Under the pieces are notes generated by a model. The model made no database searches and was not told the origin of the DNA. It saw only the letters and a program-made list of their open reading frames with translations. This document shows, piece by piece, positions 44,250 through 56,077 of a stretch of 64,000 nucleotides of DNA; position 1 is the stretch's first letter; each line of letters begins with the position of its first letter. This DNA is from Cephalotus follicularis. Lineage: Eukaryota > Streptophyta > Magnoliopsida > Oxalidales > Cephalotaceae. The stretch is taken from positions 62,001 to 126,000 of the forward strand of contig BDDD01002659.1 in the NCBI GenBank assembly GCA_001972305.1, read 5' to 3'. The position numbers and the translations under genes were made by a program.

Positions 44250-45256
44250 TTGTGGGTATATATTTACTTTAGGAGTCAATTTAATTTGTTGTTGTTATTA
44301 ATAATTAATCATAAATAAGATTGAACCCATAAAAATACCTCCACTCCACTTAAAGCTCTATTTGGTAATACTGTAGGAGAAAGTACTGTGGAAGAAAGTG
44401 TTGTGGTAGAAAATTATGCTGATGTTGAAACTGTTTGGTAATGCTGTACGAGAAAGTGCTTTCTGACAAAAATTGTATTGTTTATCTATTTGATAAATAT
44501 TTTATGACATTGTTGTAAATGTATAAATTTATTAAAATAGAGATAATAATGATAGTATTTATAATTTGTTTATTAATTTATTAATTTACTTATTTAAATA
44601 AAAATACTAAAAAATTGTAATTATATTAAAAAATACAAATTAACATGAACTTAATTGTACTTATTATATTAATAAATAGTCAAGAAATAAAATAACTAAT
44701 CTCCATATTTAAAAACATATTACAATACGATACATTTAATTGGTCTCAGTTTAATTAAAAATAGGCAAGATATAAAATAACTAACAAGATGCCATTAAAC
44801 TACGAGTAATGACATCACGTATAATCTTCGTTTCTCTTGCTCTCCTTGACAGATATGGAAATTAGTGACTGCATCTCCAGTAATAAAGAGGATATTACAA
44901 TGAATTGCAACCGAAAGGACACCCATTGAGTAAATGAATTGCTCACCCACAAATTTCAGCAAGATCACTCGAGAGCTCGAAGCTATATGAGTAAAAAAAG
45001 TACAGTCTAGATGCTAGGAGATAACACTTTTTATTATTATTATTAAGGTCCCAACTATACAATCAGATGATTGAATTATAAAAGCATAAGAAATAACCTC
45101 AAAATGATATTTACATGTTGTAGGTCAGCTTCTCAGCTCCTTCAAGAAAGGCCAAAACTATGGGCAGCTGAAACAAATGAAGCTGCCTTCAACTGAAACC
45201 AAGCAACAAAATTCTGTTTTTCAATCACTCCATAAATCAAAGAAATTTCTCAATAG
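44250..45256. other. CACTA left-end non-coding sequence before the duplicated segment
   Basis: The stretch is AT-rich and non-coding. At about 44351 it contains AGCTCTATTTGGTAATACTG, whose counterpart AGCTGCATTTGGTAA occurs inverted at about 46421-46436. The pair may mark an older insert (44350-46440) inside the CACTA element, but no target duplication supports this. Confidence 0.35.
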
Positions 45257-45279
45257 AAATCCGTAAACAGCGGCAGACA

Positions 45280-46330
45280 TTGCCATGTTTGAGAAAGTAT
45301 AAGATCGTAGCATCAAATTAATCAAAAGGCTCCTTCTTCATAACTATGGATTCTATAAGCAAGCAAAGGCATAAAGTCTCAAATCTACAGTGACAATGAA
45401 CATCTTTGCAGGAATTGATAACAGTAACCAATACGCCATCTCTGAAAGTAAATTTAAGCCCAAATTGGGTTTTCATTGAGATAGTTCCATTTGCACTTAC
45501 GCATCCCCCAACATTGTGACCACTACATTCCACCGGCTCGACTAAACCTTCCCGTGACCTTGTGCAATGACAAATACTTATTCTGTTTAGGTTCTAGGGC
45601 CGAGCAATGCTTGCAATGACTTGCAAGATCTTTACTTTCATCTTTCTCCCGCAAAATCAACACCCTACACAATCACATTAACATATATATTACCATTCCA
45701 CAAAACCCACTTAAATAATGGAAATTCCCAAGAGGGAGAGAAAAAAAATTGAGTGGAGGACGATTGTAAATCAAAACTATAACACAGAGAGAGTACTAAA
45801 TCAAAACATTCAATAAATTTGACAGAACCGATATTAACGGGTTGAATCAAAGCACAAGCCAGAGATTTTTAATAAAGAGAAATCGGAATAAAGAGAAGGG
45901 GTAAATCATAAAACTGAGACGGTTACCTATTGGTTCTCACGACCTCAGTTGACGGTGACCAGAGCTGGGATGACGACATCGAGCTGGGTGGAGATCGATG
46001 GATGGAGAGGGAAGGGTTGTGGACCACAATGCCACTAATCTATGATGCCATATCTGTTTCGTTGAGCAGAGGCGTGTGTGAGGGAGAGAGGGAAAAGTGA
46101 AGGCGTTGGGTGTGGCGCCGGAGCAGAGCATTTGGTGGTAGAGAGAGGGCTTCAGTGAAGAGGATTGGAGGTATGGCGCCGGAGCAGAGCATTTGGTGGT
46201 AGAGAGAAGGTTTCAGTGAAGAGGATTGCTGAAAATCGATAAGGGAGAGAGGGACGAAGAGAGAGAGGGGTTCTAAAACGCAGTTATAAGAAAAGAACAC
46301 ACTTGAAAATCAAGGTTTCAATCAAGGCTA
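45280..46330 (-). other. Gene-like segment of unknown origin inside the CACTA element
   Basis: On the minus strand a purine/pyrimidine-biased leader (46330-45930) ends at a donor-like CCAATAG followed by GTAACC. Further down, a 71-codon open frame (45318-45533) is kept in both duplicate copies with one residue difference. It has several cysteines (CSGHNVGGC and CKDVHCHC). I recognise no family. It may be a captured host fragment or chance; evidence is weak. The second copy is at about 49610-50660. Confidence 0.3.
46105..46235 (+). repeat. Two tandem units of about 62 bp
   Basis: GGCGCCGGAGCAGAGCATTT followed by GGTGGTAGAGAGA and TTCAGTGAAGAGGATTG occurs twice in succession. The same pair is at about 50435-50565 in the duplicate. 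Confidence 0.85.
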
Positions 46331-47770
46331 GCAGGAGACGGACTTAAGTTTTAAAATTTTTACCAAACATTAAAATAGTCCGTTTTGCGAAACGCAGTTC
46401 CTATAATTGCGTTTGATATGTTACCAAATGCAGCTATTCAACTGTCAAATATCACTTTTCACCCCAATTATAATCACAAAACTAATAATTAAAAATATAA
46501 TTATTCATTTCTTCAACCTTTCGCTGCCACGTACCAAACCCCGTCACTACAAAACCTTTATTCATCAAAACCCACAATCGTTCGTTGTCACATACCAAAC
46601 CCCCACCACTACAAACCTTCATTCATCAAACCTTTAGCTGCCAGCCTGCAACAACCTTCATACATCAAATCCCATCGAACCACCACAACACCATTGCTAC
46701 CTAGAAAACCAACCCAATCCAAGCCACAAATATCATTCACCTAAACCGAAAATCAGGATCCCCAAACTGAAATCAAAATCCACTATCGAGCACAAAATCA
46801 AACCCAAAATCCACTGTCAACGTCACCCAAACCAATCAAAGTCGAGACCAAAAATGACCCACCTCCAAACAACATCAAACCCAAGGCAACCGATTACCCA
46901 TTGAACAAAACCAAAATCAAATCCATTGATCAAGCCATTCGCTACATCACCCAAACCCAACCTTTGCTCTCGTCCCCATCAATTGAACTCTCATCCATCG
47001 ATCACAATCAATACCCAGCACTGTGTGCTCAAAGGTGAGTCAAAACGGAGTCCCCATCCTCTGTGACTCATATTGGGTTTTTTTTTTGAGTTAACTGATT
47101 AGTTGGCTTCAAACAATTTGTGGAATTATATTTGTATTTGTTGTTGATTTTCAATAAACAGTTATTGGATATGGAATTTGATGTACAAGTAATCGAATTA
47201 TTTCGATCAATTTCATTATGTTGTTTGTTTTATAGCAATGGTTAATTTTTACACACAAAAAAAAAAAAAAAAAAAAAAAGACATGAAAACTTGACTATTC
47301 TAAAAGTTAGTCTTAAATGGTATCTACCTCATAAAATTGATATCTAATGACAAACATCTTTCCACATTATGCTTTCCCTAAGAGTGATGCATGTTTAGTT
47401 CTAAAAGTAATTACGAATCTACTTCTTGCTTTTACAGGATTTTCTTGACTCAACGAACTAAATTTCACATTATCTTTGTTTTGATACCTGCAATTGCTAT
47501 ATTTTTGCCATTAAAGGGAAGAAATCAAGTAAGTTTTCATTGCTTCTTTCTTATACTTTGAAGGCATATTAAAGAATTATTTTGTAAATCATGTTTATAA
47601 AAACTACAATTTTGAATGTTATTTGTAATTTTTATCTTAGAATCGTTTTGTTTATGTATGTTTTTTATTAATTGAAAAACACATGATGGATAAAAGTTGG
47701 ATTCTAAGTCAAGGGTCAACAACGAATACCTTGATGGAGTCTATTAATTTCTAAATTTTGCTTTTAGTAG
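46331..47770 (+). other. Spliced 5' leader of the CACTA transposase gene
   Basis: Candidate leader exons end at CTCAAAG followed by GTGAGT (47034/47035) and at ATCAA followed by GTAAGT (47528/47529). Acceptors are TTTTACAG at 47437 and TTTTAG at 47766 (or the next AG at 47770). A 24-bp A tract lies at about 47256-47279 in the first intron. The same signals are kept in the duplicate at +4330. The upstream part is rich in ACCAAACCCC/ATTCATCAAA tandem repeats and has no coding domain. Confidence 0.5.
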
Positions 47771-48914
47771 AGCAGTCAAGATAATAAGATCATATGCCCA
47801 TGTAAGTCATGTGCTAATCGTTTTAAGGTGATTCAAGGAGAAGCATGTGAACATTTGGTATGCCATGGTTTCTTGAAAGGTTACACTCATTGGGTATTGC
47901 ATGGAGAGACTTCATCATCTAATGAAACTATTAGTCCCACTTTTGCATATAAGTTTATTGCATATGCATCTTGATGTCGATGATGTGTTACATGAAGCAT
48001 TGGGAATACCATCAGAAGATGGGACTGTGGGTGATGGATTACCTAGAGATAGACCTAATATGGAAGTTGAAAAAAATTTGAAGCTCATAGAAGATGGCCA
48101 ACAAGAAATTTATCTAGGATACATAAAATTTTCAAAACTTTCTTTCATTATCCAACTATTTATGTTGAAATGTCTTGGTAGATGGACTAACAAATCTTTC
48201 ACCATGTTTCTTGAGTTGTTAAAAGAGGTACTCCCTAAGGGTGAATGTTTGCCTAAATCTTATTATGAAACAAAAAAAAAATAATTGGTGAATTTGGTCT
48301 TGGTTATGAAAAAATCCACGCTTGTACGAATGATTGTATGTTGTTTTGGAAAGAGCATACCAAAAACTCTATGTGTCATGCTTGTGGTGCATCTTGGTGG
48401 AAAAAAAAAATCTAATACCGAAGTGAATTCAAGCAGTCAGACTACAAAGGTTCCTGTTAAAGTTCTTTGTTACTTTCCCTTGAAACCTAGACTTCAAAGA
48501 TTGTTCATGTCATCAAAAACAACATCATTCAGGAGGTGGCATGAGAAAAGTCGTGTTAAAGATAGACATTTAAGGCATCCGGTTGACTATCCAGCTTGGA
48601 AAACATTTGCTTATTTGCATAAAGAGTTTTCCTCTGATCCTCGCAATGTTAGACTAGGATTAGCTACTGATGCATTCAATCCATTTAGAACCATGAGTGT
48701 TTTCCATAGTTAATGGCCTGTTGTATTGATGCCATACAACTTGTCACCTTGGATGTGTATGAAACAACCTTATCTTTTGCTCTCATTCCTTATACCTGGC
48801 TCTTTAGCTCCAGGAAATGACTTTGATGTGTATTTAGAATCATTAATTGATGAGTTAAAGGAATTGTGAGAGGTGGATACAGAAACATATGATGTCTCTA
48901 CAAAACAAAAATTT
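47771..48914 (+). pseudogene. CACTA TNP2-type transposase, part 1, decayed
   Basis: The Transposase-associated domain is seen at about 47790-47920 (CPCKSCANRFK, then CHGFLKGYTHWVLHGE). The TNP2 core follows: KFSKLSFIIQLFMLKCLGRW, then a LLKEVLPKGECLP block, a KIHACTNDCMLFWKEH zinc-like segment, MCHACGASWW, and WPVVLMPYNLSPWMC at about 48713-48757. These match plant En/Spm transposases, which cut and paste elements via the CACTA ends. The frame shifts between 47920 and 47985 and again at two A-runs (about 48274 and 48405), and a stop precedes WPVV, so the gene is dead. The LINE interrupts it after KFQIRSS. Confidence 0.8.
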
Positions 48915-48931
48915 CAAATTCGCTCATCTTT
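48915..48931 (+). repeat. Target site duplication of the LINE, left copy
   Basis: CAAATTCGCTCATCTTT here matches CAAATTCGCGCATCTTT at 60654-60670 with one mismatch. Removing everything between them restores the TNP2 reading, which confirms the insertion. Confidence 0.85.
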
Positions 48932-48940
48932 TTTTTTTTT

Positions 48941-49586
48941 GGAACTGATTTAGTATTATAGACAGAGAAGAAAGTTACAAAAACTAGCATGTTGTGTACA
49001 AAAAGCCAAGCATGCTAGAGCCCCTTGTTAACCTTGCAGGGAAAATTATATTAACATAAGACTAGACTAGAGAAAAACTCTATCCAAGTGGTAAGAAGGC
49101 AAAGTAACCTAATCTACCAGGATCCATTTCACAACAAGCGGCATTATGCCGTCAACCCCAGCCACACCCAGCGCCCAAACCTTAGGTCTTCTCTCCCAAA
49201 GGAATACCCCAGTTCTCACATAGGCTGTGATGCCACTCACACCTCTGTGTCTTTCGGTCCAACCACAACTTCAAAGCCACATCATGTTTTATCCTGTCAA
49301 TAATCTCTTGGGCAGGCATAAACTCGTTCTTGAAGCATCTTCTGTTTCTTTTTAGCCAGATATGATATACAGAGGCAGCAAAAGCAAGTTTCCTCACCAG
49401 CGTTGGGAACTTGTGGCCTCTAGCATGATCAAGCATCCATTGCACTTCGTCACTCCATTGAGATATCAGCCTTAGGATATTACACATGGATAAAACAACC
49501 CCCCAGATATTGTGAGGAAGAAAAGTTGTTCCAAAGACTCTACCTCACCACAGTTGAAGACACAAGAGGCAGAGTTGATCACTCCC
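48941..49586 (-). pseudogene. LINE 3' tail, first copy
   Basis: It contains the 3' UTR (48941-49181) and the last part of ORF2 (49182-49487: WMLDHARGHKFPTLVRKLAF and HIWLKRNRRCFKNEF). It shares with the third copy a short sequence variant near 49510-49540 that differs from the second copy and shifts the frame. It ends abruptly at GATCACTCCC, where CACTA sequence resumes. Confidence 0.8.
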
Positions 49587-52500
49587 AAATCCGTAAACAG
49601 CGGCAGACATTGCCATGTTTGAGAAAGTATAAGATCGTAGCATCAAATTAATCAAAAGGCTCCTTCTTCATAACTATGGATTCTATAAGCAAGCAAAGGC
49701 ATAAAGTCTCAAATCTACAGTGACAATGAACATCTTTGCAGGAATTGATAACAGGAACCAGTACGCCATCTCTGAAAGTAAATTTAAGCCCAAATTGGGT
49801 TTTCATTGAGGTAGTTCCATTTGCACTTACGCATCCCCCAACATTGTGACCACTACATTCCACCGGCTCGACTAAACCTTCCCGTGACCTTGTGCAATGA
49901 CAAATACTTATTCTGTTTAGGTTCTAGGGCCGAGCAATGCTTGCAATGACTTGCAAGATCTTTACTTTCATCTTTCTCCCGCAAAATCAACACCCTACAC
50001 AATCACATTAACATATATATTACCATTCCACAAAACCCACTTAAATAATGGAAATTCCCAGGAGGGAGAGAAAAAAATTTGAGTGGGGGACGGTTGTAAA
50101 TCAAAACTATAACACAGAGAGAGTATTAAATCAAAACATTCAATAAATTTGACAGAACCGATATTAACGGGTTGAATCAAAGCACAAGCCAGAGATTTTT
50201 AATAAAGAGAAATCAGAATAAAGAGAAGGGGTAAATCATAAAACTGAGACGGTTACCTATTGGTTCTCACGACCTCAGTTGACGGTGACTAGAGCTGGGA
50301 TGACGACATCGAGCTGGGTGGAGATCGATGGATGGAGAGGGAAGGGTTGTGGACCACAATGCCACTAATCTATGATGCCATATCTGTTTCGTTGAGCAGA
50401 GGCGTGTGTGAGGGAGAGAGGGAAAAGTGAAGGCGTTGGGTGTGGCGCCGGAGCAGAGCATTTGGTGGTAGAGAGAGGGCTTCAGTGAAGAGGATTGGAG
50501 GTATGGCGCCGGAGCAGAGCATTTGGTGGTAGAGAGAAGGTTTCAGTGAAGAGGATTGCTGAAAATCGATAAGGGAGAGAGGGACGAAGAGAGAGAGGGG
50601 TTCTAAAACGCAGTTATAAGAAAAGAACACACTTGAAAATCAAGGTTTCAATCAAGGCTAGCAGGAGACGGACTTAAGTTTTAAAATTTTTACCAAACAT
50701 TAAAATAGTCCGTTTTGCGAAACGCAGTTCCTATAATTGCGTTTGATATGTTACCAAATGCAGCTATTCAACTGTCAAATATCACTTTTCACCCCAATTA
50801 TAATCACAAAACTAATAATTAAAAATATAATTATTCATTTCTTCAACCTTTCGCTGCCACGTACCAAACCCCGTCACTACAAAACCTTTATTCATCAAAA
50901 CCCACAATCGTTCGTTGTCACATACCAAACCCCACCACTACAAACCTTCATTCATCAAACCTTTAGCTGCCAGCCTGCAACAACCTTCATACATCAAATC
51001 CCATCGAACCACCACAACACCATTGCTACCTAGAAAGCCAACCCAATCCAAGCCACAAATATCATTCACCTAAACCGAAAATCAGGATCCCCAAACTGAA
51101 ATCAAAATCCACTATCGAGCACAAAATCAAACCCAAAATCCACTGTCAACGTCACCCAAACCAATCAAAGTCGAGACCAAAAATGACCCACCTCCAAACA
51201 ACATCAAACCCAAGGCAACCGATTACCCATTGAACAAAACCAAAATCAAATCCATTGATCAAGCCATTCGCTACATCACCCAAACCCAACCTTTGCTCTC
51301 GTCCCCATCAATTGTACTCTCATCCATCGATCACAATCAATACCCAGCACTGTGTGCTCAAAGGTGAGTCAAAACGGAGTCCCCATCCTCTGTGACTCAT
51401 ATTGGGTTTTTTTTTTGAGTTAACTGATTAGTTGGCTTCAAACAATTTGTGGAATTATATTTGTATTTGTTGTTGATTTTCAATAAACAGTTATTGGATA
51501 TGGAATTTGATGTACAAGTAATCGAATTATTTCGATCAATTTCATTATGTTGTTTGTTTTATAGCAATGGTTAATTTTTACACACAAAAAAAAAAAAAAA
51601 AAAAAAAAGACATGAAAACTTGACTATTCTAAAAGTTAGTCTTAAATGGTATCTACCTCATAAAATTGATATCTAATGACAAACATCTTTCCACATTATG
51701 CTTTCCCTAAGAGTGATGCATGTTTAGTTCTAAAAGTAATTACGAATCTACTTCTTGCTTTTACAGGATTTTCTTGACTCAACGAACTAAATTTCACATT
51801 ATCTTTGTTTTGATACCTGCAATTGCTATATTTTTGCCATTAAAGGGAAGAAATCAAGTAAGTTTTCATTGCTTCTTTCTTATACTTTGAAGGCATATTA
51901 AAGAATTATTTTGTAAATCATGTTTATAAAAACTACAATTTTGAATGTTATTTGTAATTTTTATCTTAGAATCGTTTTGTTTATGTATGTTTTTTATTAA
52001 TTGAAAAACACATGATGGATAAAAGTTGGATTCTAAGTCAAGGGTCAACAACGAATACCTTGATGGAGTCTATTACTTTCTAAATTTTGCTTTTAGTAGA
52101 GCAGTCAAGATAATAAGATCATATGCCCATGTAAGTCATGTGCTAATCGTTTTAAGGTGATTCAAGGAGAAGCATGTGAACATTTGGTATGCCATGGTTT
52201 CTTGAAAGGTTACACTCATTGGGTATTGCATGGAGAGACTTCATCATCTAATGAAACTATTAGTCCCACTTTTGCATATAAGTTTATTGCATATGCATCT
52301 TGATGTCGATGATGTGTTACATGAAGCATTGGGAATACCATCAGAAGATGGGACTGTGGGTGATGGATTACCTAGAGATAGACCTAATATGGAAGTTGAA
52401 AAAAATTTGAAGCTCATAGAAGATGGCCAACAAGAAATTTATCTAGGATACATAAAATTTTCTAAACTTTCTTTCATTATCCAACTATTTATGTTGAAAT

Positions 52501-53258
52501 GTCTTGGTAGATGGACTAACAAATCTTTCACCATGTTTCTTGAGTTGTTAAAAGAGGTACTCCCTAAGGGTGAATGTTTGCCTAAATCTTATTATGAAAC
52601 AAAAAAATAATTGGTGAATTTGGTCTTGGTTATGAAAAAATCCACGCTTGTACGAATGATTGTATGTTGTTTTGGAAAGAGCATACCAAAAACTCTATGT
52701 GTCATGCTTGTGGTGCATCTTGGTGGAAAAAAAAAAATCTAATACCGAAGTGAATTCAAGCAGTCAGACTACAAAGGTTCCTGTTAAAGTTCTTTGTTAC
52801 TTTCCCTTGAAACCTAGACTTCAAAGATTGTTCATGTCATCAAAAACAACATCATTCAGGAGGTGGCATGAGAAAAGTCGTGTTAAAGATAGACATTTAA
52901 GGCATCCGGTTGACTATCCAGCTTGGAAAACATTTGCTTATTTGCATAAAGAGTTTTCCTCTGATCCTCGCAATGTTAGACTAGGATTAGCTACTGATGC
53001 ATTCAATCCATTTAGAACCATGAGTGTTTTCCATAGTTAATGGCCTGTTGTATTGATGCCATACAACTTGTCACCTTGGATGTGTATGAAACAACCTTAT
53101 CTTTTGCTCTCATTCCTTATACCTGGCTCTTTAGCTCCAGGAAATGACATTGATGTGTATTTAGAATCATTAATTGATGAGTTAAAGGAATTGTGAGAGG
53201 TGGATACAGAAACATATGATGTCTCTACAAAACAAAAATTTCAAATTCGCTCATCTTT
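49587..53258 (+). repeat. 4.33-kb tandem duplication, copy 2, CACTA part
   Basis: It repeats the CACTA leader, the minus-strand gene-like segment and transposase part 1 (about 52100-53241), followed by a second copy of the LINE target site (53242-53258). The A-run in the transposase is three bases shorter than in copy 1, leaving the same stop. Other differences are scattered single substitutions. Confidence 0.9.
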
Positions 53259-56077
53259 TTTTTTTTTGGAACTGATTTAGTATTATAGACAGAGAAGAAA
53301 GTTACAAAAACTAGCATGTTGTGTACAAAAAGCCAAGCATGCTAGAGCCCCTTGTTAACCTTGCAGGGAAAATTATATTAACATAAGACTAGACTAGAGA
53401 AAAACTCTATCCAAGTGGTAAGAAGGCAAAGTAACCTAATCTACCAGGATCCATTTCACAACAAGCGGCATTATGCCGTCAACCCCAGCCACACCCAGCG
53501 CCCAAACCTTAGGTCTTCTCTCCCAAAGGAATACCCCAGTTCTCACATAGGCTGTGATGCCACTCACACCTCTGTGTCTTTCGGCCCAACCACAACTTCA
53601 AAGCCACATCATGTTTTATCTTGTCAATAATCTCTTGGGCAGGCATAAACTCGTTCTTGAAGCATCTTCTGTTTCTTTCCAGCCAGATATGATATACAGA
53701 GGCAGCAAAAGCAAGTTTCCTCACCAGCGTTGGGAACTTGTGGCCTCTAGCATGATCAAGCATCCATTGCACTTCGTCACTCCATTGAGATATCGGCCTT
53801 AGGATATTACACATGGATAAAACAGCCCCCCAGATATTATGAGAGAAGGGGCAGTGGAAGAAAAGGTGTTCCAAAGACTCTACCTCACCACAGTTGAAGA
53901 CACAAGAGGCAGAGTTGATCACTCCTCAAGCTAGCAACTTGTCTCTGGTTCTATGAGCTCTCCTCATTGCCAACCACAAGCAGAACGCATGCTTCGGAAT
54001 CCTAGCCGTGTGCCAAACCAACCTGTGCCAACCAACCTCTGCAGACCTAGCCCGGATGCTCTGCCAGGCGAGTTTAGTAGAGAAGCAGCCTAAGGCAACC
54101 CAGAAAATGCAGTCCGAGGTAGAGGAGATGGGAATATCCTGTACTGTAAGCTGGATATCAACAAGGTCCGTAGAATTAGCCGGCCAATCCCACCTTCCCT
54201 CCTTAATCACCTCCTTGACAAGCGCCAACCTACCCAACTGTGTGTCATGGATAACCCTATGCCCATATCTTGTATGCACTGATTCCCCATGCATCCAAGG
54301 GTCGAACCAAAGGGAAAACTTCATTTATATATAAGATGCTCCTTGGCTACCGGCCTAATGAGGAGGATTTGTCTCCAAGACCAAGAATATAAGCCATTAG
54401 TCGGCAAACTCCAAAAGTTGGACTGTTTTATGAGATAAACATGGCACCATCTGGCCCAGAGAGATTGGTTTATCACTATATCCCATATCTGTTTGAGAAA
54501 TAAGGCTCTATTCCAAGTCTTAAAATCCTTGATTCCAAGCCCCCCTTCCGCCATAGGCTTGCACACCTCAGTCCACTTGACCTTACCCCGGCCTTGCCCA
54601 CCCCAAAGGAACTTCCTAAGGATACGATCACACTCCTTTGCAATAGACGAAGGAAGAAGGAAAGCACTACACCAGTAAACTTGCATGCTGACTAGGGTGG
54701 CCTTAACGAGCTGAAGGCGACCAGCAAAGGATAGCGATGTGCTAATCCAGCTACTAGCTCTAGCCGTGAGGCGCTCAACCAAGGGAGCGCAGTCAGTTCT
54801 TGAAAGTCTCTTTGTTATCAATGGCAGCCCAAAGTAAGTCACAGGCAGAGTGCCTTCCCTAAACTGGACCCTTTGTAGAATGGCAACCTTTGTTCTTGCA
54901 TTAGTATTGCAAAAGAAAATCATACTCTTGTGAGTGCTCACCGTTAGCCCTGACACTTTTTTGAAGGTTTCCAACCCATCCATAAGGCAACTCACTGACT
55001 CGAGATTGGTTGCAGAAAGAAGGAGGAGGTCATCAGCATAACAGAGGTGAGTGATGCTCGACTCTTGGCATTTGGAGTGGTATTTGAACATCCTGCCACT
55101 GACATCAGGATGTAGGAGCTGGGAAAGAAAATCCATTCCTAAAGCAAAGAGGTACGGGGATAGGGGATCTCCTTGTCTTAACCCCCGTTTACCCGGGAAA
55201 AAACCATGTAAGGCTCCATTTATCACCACCGAAAACATCGGATTGGTAAGACATTGCCGGATCCAAGTGACAAAATTCCTTGGACAACCAACCTTCTTCA
55301 ACATTGACAGGACAAAATCCCAATCCATGGTATCATAAGCTTTATGTATATCTACTTTGATTGCACATCTAGCAGCGCCTCTGTTAGAATGGTAGCCTTT
55401 GAGAATCTCTTGTGCTAAAAGGATATTATCCTTTATGTTCCTGCCCTTGATAAAAGCTGACTGAGTAGGATGAATAAGGTATTGGAGGACAAATTTCAGT
55501 CTATTAGCTAAAATTTTAGCAATGGTCTTGTAGAGGTAATTGCAGCAAGAGATAGGTCGAAAGTCTCCCATAGTCTCCGGATTTTTTACTTTAGGAATAA
55601 GAGCTAGAATTGTAGCATTAATACACTGTGGCATATAACCAGTAGCAAAGAAGTCTAGAATAGCATCAATGCACTCTTCTCCCACCAGGCTCCAAGCTGC
55701 CCTATAGAAACTCCCATTGTAACCATCTGGACCAGGGGCTTTGCTAGGGTTTAGAGACCACATGGCGTCTTTCACTTCCTGTCTAGAAACAGGGCTGCCC
55801 AGGGACCTCACTTGCTCCCCTGTGATCCGCTTGTCATACTCAGATAGGTTGTAGGAGCCTACTTCTTGATTAAAGGACCCAATGATATTAGTGAAATAAT
55901 TTACAGCCACTTGAGCAATACCCTCCTCACTCTCCACCCAAATCCCAGTGTCATCTCTAATTCTCACAAAGTGGTTCTTCGACTGCCGTACCTTAACCAT
56001 TCTGTGGAAGTAAGCAGTGTTAGAGTCCCCTTCTTTCAACCATTGAATTCTCGATTTTTGTTTGAAGAAAGCTTCCA
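53259..56077 (-). pseudogene. LINE second copy, ORF2 reverse transcriptase and 3' tail
   Basis: The reverse transcriptase spans 54321-56077. It includes the template-grip SAFIKGRNIKDNILLAQE, the catalytic IKVDIHKAYDTMDWDF, GLRQGDPLSPYLFALGMD, and the CYADDLLLL centre, with YADD at 55029-55040. A zf-RVT-like PKHAFCLWLAMRRAHRTR and a C-terminal HIWLERNRRCF follow at 53509-54324 after frame changes near 54324 and 53924. At 56077 the sequence stops at GAAGAAAGCTTCC and jumps back to the LINE tail. Confidence 0.85.

Larger units (their letters stand above)
45257..49586 (+). repeat. 4.33-kb tandem duplication, copy 1
   Basis: This segment (CACTA leader, transposase part 1 and the 3' tail of the LINE) is repeated with about 99 percent identity by eye at 49587 to about 53926, offset 4330 bp. 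Copy 1 ends inside the LINE at GTTGATCACTCCC and jumps back to CACTA sequence at AAATCCGTAAACAGCGG. Confidence 0.9.

Noticed and set aside
46407-46637. 76-codon frame, with a related 98-codon frame at 50737-51033
   Set aside because: It spans tandem ACCAAACCCC/TTCATCAAA repeats in the non-coding leader of the CACTA gene. The two copies differ in reading by a one-base change, as expected for non-coding DNA.
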